From Aphis gossypii (Eukaryota > Arthropoda > Insecta > Hemiptera > Aphididae), in assembly GCF_020184175.1 (NCBI RefSeq), contig NW_026082994.1:1-64000 (forward strand): 64,000 nt of DNA, written 5' to 3'. Position 1 is the first letter of the stretch; the number at the start of each line of letters is the position of its first letter. Made by a program: the position numbers and the translations under genes. Positions 1 to 12,010 of this stretch are shown here, one piece after another. Under the pieces are notes generated by a model. That model did not search any database, had not been told where the DNA came from, and saw only the letters and a list, made by a program, of their open reading frames with translations.

Positions 1-3000
1 ACCCAGTGCCCAATTTCTTTGCCTACGTTCATAAGTTGCACTACAATGAGAGCATTTTACCAAAAATTGCCAAACACTCAGTATACCAGCTTCATGGTGT
101 TCAGTTGCCCGTTTGATGCGCTTGGAATTTAATAGGAATTTTGTTTTTAAGTTTCTCGTAGGTTGTAGGCCATTTTCCAGCTGAGTAACCATTGTATGGT
201 ACTTTACACTCAGTGCACATATTTGACCTAGTAATTAAAATCAACATAATTATATTATTAATAGAATAAATACCTACTTCTGATTCAGATCAATTTATTC
301 TGTATTTCTGTACTATTATTATTGTTATTTATTAAAAGATTTACTAGTTAGTCAATATATATATATGCAAATTTAAGAAAAATGAATAAAAAGGTAAATT
401 GGCTAATCACAGAAGGATAACAACAATATTGTAGAATTAAATAATTAGATGTGTCAGTACTTTTAATATTTTGTATTAATAACAATAACATTGGAATGTT
501 TTTAGAGTTTATCTTCCAAATCACATGTTGTACAATATGATGCATTTAAATATTTAATCTAACTATTTACAGGACTATATGCCATTTTAATAAAATATTA
601 ACTATTGATTACATGGTTAAATTTACTAAGAATAAATTAATAATTGTATTATTTATATTAAATGTAATATATTTACCTAGGAAAACCCATAAATTTGGAT
701 GAGTGACGGAAAATTGGTATCTTAAAGTATTGTGGAAGCTTTCAATGTTATTATTTGTCCTTCTTGGGACGCCATTAACTGATAAAACGTTCACACCTAC
801 ACACCTTATCCAATAACTGTAAATATAACAAAAATATAAGGAAAGTAAGTTAGTTTCATTTTTAATTTTAATCTGTTTTAATTAAATTAAATTTGTCTAG
901 AATTAAATTACCTTTGGTAATAGTTGAAAAGGTTTGGCATTGGAACATTATGATTGGTAGCATATGCTTTAATGAGCATAAACCCTTGCTCTATTTCTGC
1001 TCCCGGCAATAGAGCCAAACACATGAGCATCCTTAAAGATTTTAATGCATACTGATTTGTATTAACAGTTGCCAAATAATTGTATGATCTCATTTTCTTC
1101 CATACAGCCTAAATAATAATTTAAACAAAAGTTGATAAATATTAAAAAAAAAAAAAATTCAATAAATATTTATTTTTACAATATTAAATAGATTTAAATT
1201 TGTCAACTTTATAATTTTGTTTGAAAATAATGGTACGCCAAAGATGAAAATAGGACTAGTGTAAGTATTAAAAATATGTGTAACTTAATTTAACTAATTT
1301 AACATAATTCAATTTTACCATTATAATAACAAGTGAGAAATTTAAATATATTCACTAGTTATTAATTATGATATATATATTTCTTTTTTTTATGTAACAT
1401 GTAAGTGTTATTAAAATTAGGTATATTATCAACCTGATTGTGATGAAACCAACATCCCATAACTCTTGTTCCTCTTACACCTAAAGAAGATAAAAGTGAA
1501 TCTCTTAGGGCTGGTTCAAAATCTGTGATTATAATGTCTGGGTTAAGGTTAGGAAGTACATTTGCCTTCATAAAGTCTAGAACACATTGGTAGGAATTCC
1601 TAGATTTTGATTCCATCAATGCATAAGCAATTGGTATAGACTGAAAAATGTAATTAGAAATTTTTGGTTATTAATTAAGAATATTAATCTTGGTTAAATT
1701 ACCATAACATTAATTAATATTAATCAACTATTATTTTAAATTGTACAAATTAACACTTACAGAATTATCGATCATGCAATGAATGCTTAGAAGCTGGCTA
1801 CCCATATTTGATGGGACTACTTTAAAAGTTGCGTCTGCGTGAACTTCAGTGATGTTGTGTAGTAGTGCTATGTTTATCAGTTGAGGGCATGCCAATATAA
1901 TACTGTATTTGCCTGTTTTTGTTATAAATTGTATTTTAATTCAGTAAGTATAATACTCTATGTATAAGTCATAAACTAAAAATGTATTTATTAAGATAAA
2001 TAAATAACTATAAAAATTAAATGTGTATCATACTATCATATTAATAAATTTCATTTTAAATTTAAAGTTTAAGGATTAGTACGAAATCACACAATTTTTA
2101 GTCTAAACTTGATGTTTTTACCACTTATGAATACAATTGTTTATATTTTATTTAAAGATTCTTATTATTCATAATAATTAATTTACAATTTAAGCAATAC
2201 ATTAAAATGTTTTATTTGTAAACAGCAGAAATGTATGGATATGTATAATATTTTTTTGTTTTAATTGTTATTTTATTCTTTTTTTTTCTTGTGGTATCGC
2301 CTCATGGTAGTGAACCGTTGGCCCCCAATTATTTAATGCTTGAACTTACACATTTTTGTAAATGCATTTTGGAATTGTCGCTGAACTTGATTTTATTGTT
2401 TATAAATAATTAATTAATTTTAATTTATAAACATAACTTTGCACAGTATCTTATTTAAGTTAAATCATCTCCTAGTTCAATCTGAACCTTATTAGCATAT
2501 ATTTTTTTAACATAATATTATAAAAGTACAATTATTTTAAAAACAAAACATTTTCTAAATTACTAATGGTTTTTATAAAAAATTGGTTCTGGAGATGCTC
2601 CAATGCATATATCTGATAATAATTAAAATATTTTATTTTTTCAATTATATTTAATGAAGGGCATATTTCACCATAACCCATTCTGTAAAAATATCTTATT
2701 TGAGCCTGATTATTCTATTTTTATTTAATGTATTAAATGTGTTTATAATGTACACTCTTCAGTCTTCAACTGCTCAACATTACATTTAATCAATGCTAGA
2801 TAAAAAAAAATCCATTTATATTTTTCAATTATTATTACTAAAATTACTAAAAATTTGTTATTATTTTATATTTAGTTATTATTTAACTTGAATATATTAA
2901 ATATAAAATTACCATGTGATCAAGTGTTAATAGTATTTAATCATCAATTTATAAATCCTCTTTTAAGATTTTAAGTATGTGGCCCTTTGTTGCAACGAAT

Positions 3001-6000
3001 AATTTTCACTAATTTATTATGGCTTAATTTATGATGGTGACATATACGATAATAGGTATTTGCTATTAAGAGGACGCTACACACGTAAATATTGAGACCA
3101 AAAACAAGGTTCAAAAACACGTTTTATTAGAGCTATAATCACCCTAGGGATTCAAAATTTTTACACAATATAGAAGACAACTATTTCTGTGACGTAGTGT
3201 TTTTATTTTTTTATTAAAATAATTAGGAAAGGAGTTATTAAAGCTCAAATATGCATGATATTATATGTTTTTAAAAAGCTTATAAAACTACATTGAGTAA
3301 AAATATGAAAAAAATAAAAACACTACATCACAGATAAAATTCTCCCCAATACATAGTGAAAATTTCATAAATTTATTATAAATGTAACCAGTGTATTTTA
3401 TGTTCGCGTAAAACAGTTTTTAACAATGTTTTATGGTAAATACAAATATTCGTCATTGATTTGTGCGCTGTTCCCGTTGCTAGCGTTCGTTCGGTGAACT
3501 AAAACCCCCACTCCACTGCTGAAACAACTGTAACCGGTACGGCGACGACGACGACGCGTCGTCGTTATCGGTAGACAGTCATATATAAATAATAATTAAT
3601 AATTAATGTAGTTCGAAGAAACAACCAGAAGCCAGAAATAAGATTATCGATAATAATCAGTTGATTTTATATTATTCACAGCTCACCTCACACTATTTTA
3701 TGCCGTATTTCCGTCCATTATAATTTGCTATTATTCTGATGTTCACAAAATATGAAATCACACATAATTCATACACTCCAGAAAATTATAATAAATAATA
3801 ATATACTATATACATCAATGCTAAATTCTTATGTTTTTTTAAATACTTACTACCTACAGTGCAGTAGTTAACTGATATTTCGCCGGAGCAAAATTAATAA
3901 TTTGTCAATTTGTCTAAAGATTGGACTACTTTTGGTTTTCTAAGTTTTTTACAAGTTATAATCTGCTAAAACTACGTTTACAGGTTTCAACACTTATAAG
4001 GAAACATAAAAAAAAAATTGTATTGCTATTGCAATGTTTGAACACGCCTTATGAAGCCCACGTTTAGTAATAAAAATGTATATTTCAAAATGTAAAGCGT
4101 TAGATAATTCCTTAGAACTTGAAATTACTTTCATTTTGAAACTTTCTATTTCTGATTATAGTTCAAAGGTATCCAAGTCTCAGTGGCGTACTCACGGTGG
4201 GGGGATCAGGGTGTCATATATTCTCTCCTTTGGATTTTTTTGTAATGATCTATTATCTACATGAAAAAAAATATAGGGTCTGTGACAAGTCAAAAATGAA
4301 TATCCCCCCCTTCCAAAAAGCTGAGCAAAAGACTGCCAAGTCTTGTTAATATTTTAAAGCCAAATCGGCAACACATGAGTTTGCAAAGCTTGTAATAATA
4401 TGTACCAATACATATATTGTAAATGTGTTAAAAATATGTTGGCTACACGGAAGTATGGCATATACTTTGAAATTTTAAAAATTAAAAATATATTGTGTGT
4501 AATTAGTTTTATTTTATAATAAAAAGTAATTTTCATTATGATGACCAAAATTATAAAATAATTTACATGAAAGTTTTTGATATGAAATAAATAATTCGCT
4601 AGTTAATTGTTACTGCAGGCTTACCGCTATACCTATATTCATATTATTTATTTTATTTTACGTTTTTTATAATGCATAAAATATTACTGAATAGGATAAT
4701 AATATATTAATATGTCAGTAATATTTAATCTTTTATTTTGGAATAAAATAGTTAGTTATCATTACAGCGATATGTATTATTTGTTTATGAATTCCACATT
4801 TCTACAACAAAAGGTTTATAAAAGGCAAATGAAAGCTTTATAAATTACTCAGTTCTTTGAAGTGGCTTGATATTTTAGATATTTATAAACTCTACAATAT
4901 TATGTCTGTGCCTATATTAAATTTAGCCAATGTACAATAATTGTTTATTTTTACAATTGTTCACTTCATGTAAGTAAGCTGAACTAGTAGCATCTAACTT
5001 GTTAGTTAGTTATACATTTGACTGTCTTATTTTCTTTTTTAATTGTGATTTGTGGTGTTAAAAAATATAATAAAATGGCACCAAAAAAACAACGAACCCA
5101 GGTACGTAAACCATCTCAGCGGTTACGTATGAAAAAAGTACAGAAAGGGGAAAAGCTGAATTTGGTTTAAGTAACTTATTACTTATTAGCAGAGAATGGA
5201 TTTAAATGCTCTAAAAAACAAGAAAAATGCATTAAAAAAAATAATTAAATAATTGAATAATTTGTTTCATTATATAAATTTTTACTCATATATATTGGTA
5301 TTCATTATTCATATAGTTTTCATCATTTTCTAGGTAGTTCTACTATCTTCTTTTTACTAGGTAAAAGAGTAATTATTTCCAAAAAATGAAATTAATATAC
5401 AATTTAGATAGATAAATTCGTATGACTTAAAAACATAAAAAATGCAATTTGCATGCATTTAAATCCGTTTTCTACTTATTAGTTATTACTTATATTACTT
5501 TAGATACATACAGTTATAGTAGTATCGGGTTTAGGGGCTTATTATTTTTGTTTTATGATTGTTAGAAGTAATTATTTTAGTGAAGGTCTGTTGCTACCTC
5601 CAGCTAATGACATGACTGAAAGTGAAAATCTTGCCACGGATTTAGATGCAACTCTAGAATCTTTTAATACCGAGTACTATATATTATTTGATTACCAGAT
5701 ACATTATAATAAAATTGTTTTCTAAAAATAAAAATTACGTTTTAGTGAGTCAACTTTAAATTTTCATGTCGAAAATAATGATACAAGTGTTAGATCTGAA
5801 ACATCTTTTATTTTGAGCTCACCGTCAACGTCAAGGTGAATTAATTAATTAATTAATTAATTAAAATTATTTAATTAAATAAACAAATTTACTTATTTTT
5901 TAGTAATTACGAAACACAAGTAACCGACCATGTATTGAATCATACAAAATCAGATATTAATATTTCCGAGTATGTGAATAAATAATACATAATTAAAATA

Positions 6001-9000
6001 TAATATATATTTAAAATTTTTATAATATTTTTTTAACGTTAAAAATTAGCTCACCAATTTTGCCAAATTTATTACATCAAAGTATTTTAAGCAATGTTGA
6101 AACAGATGTAGATTTGAACCTTGGTAACAATTGGTATGTTTAATACTATTTTTTATTAATTTTAATCTCGAACAATTTATTTAAATAGAAAATATTAAAA
6201 TTATTGCAGTACTGGTCGTAGAATTATTGATATATTTTATATTTTTCAACAAATAAAAAATGATATTCATGATGGTGGATTTGGGTGCTCTTTTATGAAC
6301 TCAGAATTAGTTAAGGAGATTCGTAATGGATACTACTGTACATGGTTATTCAAATGCTCAATGTGTAATATAACTACCAAAATCGAATCAGAAGAAGCCG
6401 GGAAATATATTCAAGTGAATAAAGCATCTGTTACCGCCAGCATTGGAATAGGAATTGGTTACTCCCAACTTAACGAGTTCTCAGCTATTGTAGACATACC
6501 CTGTTTTTCAAACAATACGTATGGTAAGCTATTCCAACAAATTAGTCAAAACATTGAACAGACTGCTTGGGAACAAATGAGATTGGCAGGAATTGAAGAA
6601 AAACGTTTGGCAATAAAAGCTGGAGATATTGATTCAGATGGTACACCGTTATGTATTGTTGTAGCTGACGGTCAATGGGGGAAACGTAGCTATAAATCAA
6701 AATATGATGCGTTATCAGGAGCTGTAAGTATATCAACAAAAATATTTACGATAAACATTATACTTATAATTTAAAATATTAAATTAATAATTATTAATTA
6801 TTGAAAACGTGCAAATAGGCCACGATAATTGGTTTTCGCACAAACAAAATACTGTTTGTAGGAATAAGAAATCGTTATTGCTGTTTGTGTGAAAGAGCAC
6901 AGGCTCTTAAATTAAAGGCCAGAGATCATAAATGTTTTATGAACTGGGATAAGGCTTCAACTGGCATGGAAGCTGATGGTATAGCCGAGGGTTTTGTAAG
7001 AAGTGTCGAATTACATGGTTTGAAGTTTAATAGATTGATTGGTAATATTGTAATTATTTAATTCAAAAACATAAAATTAAATTTAAAAAAAAATTTAGGT
7101 GATGGAGACAGTAGTGTTTCGAAACGATTGTTAGAATTAGTTCCCTATGGTTCTCATCAATTAGTTAAAAAAATAGAATGTCGTAACCACATTTTAAGGA
7201 ATTACAGTACCAAATTATCAGCTCTAACAAAATGTACAAAATATCCGACGTATCTAAGACAGATAATTACAAAAAATATAACTAAATTTAGCATGGCTAT
7301 TCGTAAAGCTATTCAATATCGTAAGGAGTTAGATATAAGTGAAACAGATAAAATAAAAGGTTGTTATATTTTTCTCAATTACATATTAATTAACAATTAC
7401 TTAAATTACTTAAATTATTTTAATATGTATTAGGACTACAAAAGGACATTTTAAACAGTCCCTATCATATTTTCGGTCAGCATAAAAAATGTGATGTTTA
7501 TTTTTGTAAAAAAACGAAAAATACAGAAAATCATGTACCAGGTACTGAGAAATGCGGTCTTATGCTGGAGATTTTATCTATTTTGAGAAGAGTAGTAGAT
7601 AATGCTGTTAGTCTTATACTCGATGTTACTAATAATGCGTGTGAACAATTTAATAATATCATTAACAAATTTATCGCAGGAAAGCGAATAAATTTTTCAT
7701 TAAAACAATCATATAATACACGAATTCAAGCAGCAATTATTTCATATAATACCAATGGAAATTTTCTAAATGCACTTCATAAAAATATTATGGAAAAAAG
7801 TCCAGGTAAAAAATTAAAATTTGACAATATTATTATTACTGTATTAATTATAAGTATAGTCTAGAATAGATATTATATAGTATATTTTTATTTTATTTAT
7901 AGTGTATAATATTATACACTATAAATAAAATAAAAATCAGCTCAGATTATCATATACCTATTACCTACCTATTAATCTTAAAAAAAAGAATAAATTTAGG
8001 ACTCAAAAGTTATTGCATGAAAATCTATAATATTGATTGTAATATTACAGTCAAAAATAGCTAAAATATTGCACTAAAAATTTTAAACTACTTATCACTT
8101 TTTACTATAATACAAAAAAATATAGGTACTATAAATTATAATATAGTTTTATTTTTTAAGGTATGATAGGAAAACGGTTCTTAACCTCTAAAAAAAAAAA
8201 AAACGAAAACACTAGAAAAAGAAGGCTTAATTTTAATAGAACATCGCTTAAAAAATTTAAATGCACGGGTCCGGACGAGTTTTATGGCTTAGCAGAGCCT
8301 TTGCCGATTGAAGAAAGATGCACATTAGAGGAATTGAAAGAGAAAAAAAATGAGTTTATCAAATCTATTACGTTGTGCAAAAACCAAAGAGATAGTTTAG
8401 AATTTGATACCAGAGAACAAAGTTCCAGTTCCAAATGGTTTGCAGAAAGGCGTAACAGATTAACTGCCTCCGATTTTGGAAAAATTTGTAAAATGCGCCA
8501 AACTACATCTTGTAGAAATACGGTCTTCAATAAATATATAATTCATCTGGAAATATAAATGAACCAATAGCATGCAAATATGGCAAGGATATGGAATCTG
8601 CAGCTATTAAATCTTTTGAAAATAAAATGGGCGTACAAGTCAATCGATGTGGTTTATATATTGACGAATTATATCCCTATTTAGGAGCCACACCAGGTAT
8701 ATTACACCAAAGGTTACATCTATATTATGTTATGTTTTAAATGTATATAAAATAAAATAATCTTTAAAAGTTAAAGAAATATTCTACGATATTATTTAAA
8801 ATTTAATTGCAGATGGGCTTATTGATCAAAATACTATTTTAGAAGTAAAATGTCCATATGCAGCGAGAGACTGTTTAACTTTAAACGAGGCTATAGAAAC
8901 TAAAAAAGTAAGTATCTATAAACTGGATAATTTTATGAAATTAAATAATTAAAACATTTTTTATGATAAATATTAAATTGTATTATTATACATTAATTAT

Positions 9001-10941
9001 ACCTATTATATTACGCATTTACGCTATTAGATCAACTTTTTAAAAATACAAGAAGACGGACAAGTGGTTTTAAAGTGCGACCATAGTTATTTTTATCAAA
9101 TAATTGGTCAGTTAAAAATTACATCAAAATTATTTTGTTTTTTTGTTGTGTATACGCCAAACTGGACACACATCCAAAAAATAGAATATAATAATCAATT
9201 TTGGACTGAAAAAATGGAGTGGAAATTAAAAAGGTAAAATCAAAAATAATTATACAATAATTATTTGTGCAGCTAATTGTTAATTGTCATTATTTAATTT
9301 TGTTACTATACATATTCCTAATTGAAAAGTATAATAATTTGATTTATTTTTTTCAAAATTCCAATCATTATTTGTTCATTTGGTATTAAAAACTTTAAAA
9401 TATTTATATAAGACATTGTAAAAATACTAAACATACCTAGTTTAAATATTTGGTATACTATACTTAATACATAATAAAAAATAATAATTTTATTTGGTGT
9501 TAGGTTTTACTGTGAATGTTTATTGCCAGAGATTGTCGACCCCCAGTATGGTAAACGATTTTTAATTAGCGATATAATAGAGCCAGAATACATTATGCAA
9601 GAAAAAGAAAAAGAAAAAACAAGAAAAAATTACAAAAAAAACTATAAAACACAATGTATAGATATAATATACATATACTTCAACTATAATACCTATGCTT
9701 TTTGTAAATGTACTTTTGTTTATAAAAAGTAAAAAAGCAATTTTTATAATTTAATTTTTGATTGACTACTCATATTTAATTGTATAGATCTTAATACAAA
9801 TTTAAATAAACAGTGACTGTATAAAGATCACCTACGCAGCTATTACTAAATTAAATTATATTTTACTATTACCTATAGGCTATAGAGTATAGATATTACA
9901 TATTATGAATAAGTAATAATGCGATAATTTTAATTTGAACTATGTTGCATTACAGATTTTATGATCTATAAATAGGTCCATATATTTAGGTAAGCAGTGA
10001 CTTAAATTTTAATTGTTAGTTCATGGGTACGAGTGGACATTTAAAATATTACGTCAGAATTTACGTGATTTTATAATGATGCGAAAGGCAAAACGTCTTG
10101 AACGAACATAGACTAATAAACGCGCTCCCAAATCTAGCACTTGTCGGCCGCCGACAACTGCGAATGTGGGCGTGGCTTAAACGTCGCGCGCTTGCGGATC
10201 ACAAAAACACTTAATAGCGCATTCTCTTGGCCGTTGCATACGTTTCGCTTTTGGTAGAGCGTCCTCTTAAAGACTACATTTTAAATGTTTTAAAATTTAT
10301 TAATGTAACTATAAACTAATAATATTATTTTACCTTCAGGATCTCGCACACATCCATTAAATATGGAAGAACCACAACATGAGTGTTTTAATAACTCCCC
10401 ATTATCAAATTTTATGGATAACTCGTGTAATGTATAGGGCAAAGAAGGCAGCGAGAATCTCCTAGAAAAATGCATAATACTCTCTGCAGTCGACCAAGGA
10501 TATAGGCCGGCGGCAACTTGGTGCCTAAAATATATAGTTAACAATAAGAAGTAATTATAGGTTTATTTTTATTTAAAGCATTTACATTACCTTAGAGCTT
10601 CTTCTTCATATATTGTTTTCAGAGGCAGGTTTTCATTTTTTGCCAGTAATTTTAATGAATTTCTAAATGTTTTCACCATGTTGTCTTCATCATTTATATT
10701 TCTCGTGTGAATATTAGAATGAGATTTTAATTCTATAATTGAACCAGCTTGATTTTTTTTGGCAGTTCCAGCACAAAAAAATTCCTTTGCTTTTGCACAT
10801 TTATAGTAACTAAAAATATTTTAAATTGTATTCAAAATGATTTTTACAATTATATACTTTGAATTTAGTAAAAAAAAAGTATACTTACGTAATTCTATTT
10901 TTGTGGCCATTATTTTGGTATTGATAACCATTATGGAACAT
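1..10941 (-). CDS. FLYWCH zinc-finger / MULE transposase-like gene (3' end beyond window)
   Basis: Eight minus-strand exons read open with matching splice phases: 10889-10941, 10591-10809, 10334-10524, 1761-1912, 1434-1640, 912-1108, 677-816 and 1-227 (continues off the edge). The start is taken at the ATG at 10941. The first two exons form a FLYWCH-type zinc finger (MFHNGYQYQ, then KCAKAKEFFC and a final H-x-H). The 1761-1912 and 1434-1640 exons carry the MULE DDE core: HADATFKVVP, IITDFEPALRD and GCWFHHNQ. FLYWCH plus MULE is a known Mutator-superfamily transposase layout; such genes are also found co-opted as host genes. The 10334 to 1912 intron is about 8.4 kb because a 7.2-kb element sits in it, yet the codon across the junction (DPEG-KYSI) is intact. 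I saw no stop or frameshift. Whether it is an active transposase or a host gene is undecided. Confidence 0.75.
3186..3336. repeat. Subterminal inverted repeat of the TTAA element
   Basis: A sequence starting CTGTGACGTAGTGTTTTT near 3188 recurs inverted at about 3309-3336, with one mismatch in the GC-rich core. The pair lies 120 bp inside the left TTAA end. It may form a hairpin or serve as a transposase-binding site; that role is inference. Confidence 0.5.
3548..3565. repeat. 18-bp perfect palindrome (ACG)3(CGT)3
   Basis: ACGACGACGCGTCGTCGT is a perfect palindrome in a short GC-rich island within the AT-rich left part of the TTAA element. The island (3440-3600) could be the element's promoter region, since the transposase exons start further right. 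Nothing else is recognised between about 3600 and 5074. Confidence 0.6.
5841..5864. repeat. (TTAA)n microsatellite
   Basis: Six TTAA repeats lie just inside the intron after the exon ending at 5835. It looks like an ordinary simple repeat. Confidence 0.8.
7884..7937. repeat. 54-bp perfect palindrome with no spacer
   Basis: The 27 bases 7884-7910 are exactly reverse-complementary to 7911-7937. It lies in the intron between the 7434-7805 and 8161-8696 exons. No splice site or coding exon overlaps it. Confidence 0.85.
9733..10266. other. Right non-coding end of TTAA element
   Basis: No gene is visible. A GC-rich patch at about 10085-10260, containing GTCGGCCGCCGAC, precedes the terminal AGCGTCCTC and TTAA. 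It mirrors the GC-rich patch near the left end. Confidence 0.5.
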
Positions 10942-11378
10942 GATGATATGAAAAAATGTATGGCGTTTAAATAATTAAATTAATTAATTAACTGATTTAC
11001 TGACAAGTAAATTACTGGGATGTGCACAGAGCAAAATCTTGTGAACAAATGATTTAACATTTAACAATGGTTTAATACTTAAATAGTGATATGTTATTTA
11101 TGTAAACAAGAATTATTATGGTAGATTAATTTTCTAAAAATAGTTTTATTTTGATTTGTTGAAATATTTAATTTTATATAATTTTTATGAAAATTATATA
11201 CATATATATATTTTTTAGTGGTCGATATGATTTTTGTTTGTGTTTCTCCGCCAATTCGTAATCGTTTAAACTGGTTATTTTATAATGGTTTTAAAACAGA
11301 ATTGTTTTATAAATATCTTCGTGCATCGTAAAAATATAATTTTTCTAGTGATATTACATGTAATATATATTGCCGCGT

Positions 11379-11796
11379 GAGTTGTCTCCATTTTACACAA
11401 CGCTTACGAGTTATACGACATGGAAAATGTTCGTTTTCCAGTTTCAATAGTGTGCTATTAATCTTAATATTATAGTGAATTTACCTCTATTATAAAATTT
11501 AAATGTGAGATTATTATCTAGGGCCCCACTTTCTTTATTAATATTTTTAATTAAATTATGATCATTTTAAAATGTACAGTGTCAAATAGGTCATAATTTA
11601 CTTAAAAACAATATATCAATAAATGCCTTCATGAGGCCCTAGATAATAATCTTACCTTTAAATTTTATAATAGGTTAATTCACTCAAATATCAAAACTAA
11701 CAGCACATTATTGAAACTAGTGAACGAACATTTAGTAGTCTTACATGTGTAAGACGGAGACAACACATGCGTCATGCGTGTAAAATGTCCTCTTAA
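11379..11796. repeat. Long inverted repeat (MITE-like) ending in TTAA-GAGGAC
   Basis: Left arm about 11379-11525 and right arm about 11634-11768 match inverted with scattered differences. Both include the blocks TTGTCTCC, TTTCAATA and TTATTATCTAGGGCC. The right end reads GTCCTC then TTAA (11787-11796), the same terminal hexamer and target as the 7.2-kb TTAA element. A matching outer left end was not found. It is probably a degenerate non-autonomous relative. The stretch 10942-11378 shows no gene. Confidence 0.55.
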
Positions 11797-12010
11797 CTAT
11801 GTACAAGTAAGGCTCTGATAAAAACGGGTAAAGACAGCCGCCATTTTCTTTCCATAGCTGAGAGTGATAATACTATAATAGCTAATCATGTTCTATTATT
11901 TAATATTTATTCATTTTTTTGTTAAATTTGTTAAATTTGTTTTAATTATTTATTTAATTTAATGGTTATTTGTGCTTGTTCTGATCTACATTTTATTATA
12001 TTTAATCGAG

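Larger units (their letters stand above)
5075..9732 (+). pseudogene. Mutator-like transposase fused to YqaJ-type exonuclease, one frameshift
   Basis: Exons read by frame and splice signals: 5581-5673, 5746-5835, 5904-5969, 6050-6133, 6210-6723, 6819-7041, 7099-7359, 7434-7805, 8161-8696, 8813-8907, 9031-9233 and 9504-9732. A likely first exon is 5075-5101, but its junction to 5581 is unresolved. The transposase part shows the probable DDE residues in VADGQWGKRS, GDGDSSVSKR and NNACEQFNN. The C-terminal part shows the nuclease signature WFAERRNRLTASDFG, then ATPDGLID and LEVKCPYA (the acidic and E-x-K catalytic positions), then the downstream YFYQIIGQL. YqaJ/lambda-exonuclease family members resect DNA and act in recombination. 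A net single-base loss near 8531-8545 breaks the frame between NTVFNK and NEPIACKYG, so this copy probably cannot make the full fusion. Confidence 0.72.
3070..10266 (+). mobile_element. 7.2-kb DNA transposon with TTAA target site, Mutator-like transposase plus YqaJ nuclease
   Basis: TTAA (3066-3069) is followed by GAGGACGCT. AGCGTCCTC at 10258-10266 is followed by TTAA (10267-10270). The ends are therefore a perfect 9-bp inverted repeat inside a 4-bp TTAA duplication. The interior holds one long plus-strand multi-exon gene and AT-rich subterminal DNA. TTAA targets are known for piggyBac, Kolobok and Sola3 elements, whereas typical Mutator elements make about 9-bp duplications, so the superfamily is uncertain. 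The element lies in an intron of the FLYWCH-MULE gene, in opposite orientation. Removing it leaves about 1.2 kb of intron and unchanged splice phases, which supports these boundaries. Confidence 0.7.

Noticed and set aside
348..545. 65-aa minus-strand frame in the AT-rich intron at the left edge
   Set aside because: Hydrophobic AT-driven frame between two supported exons, with no motif.
3070..10266. Calling the TTAA element a piggyBac
   Set aside because: The transposase motifs are Mutator-like and the ends start GAGGAC; the TTAA site alone is not enough.
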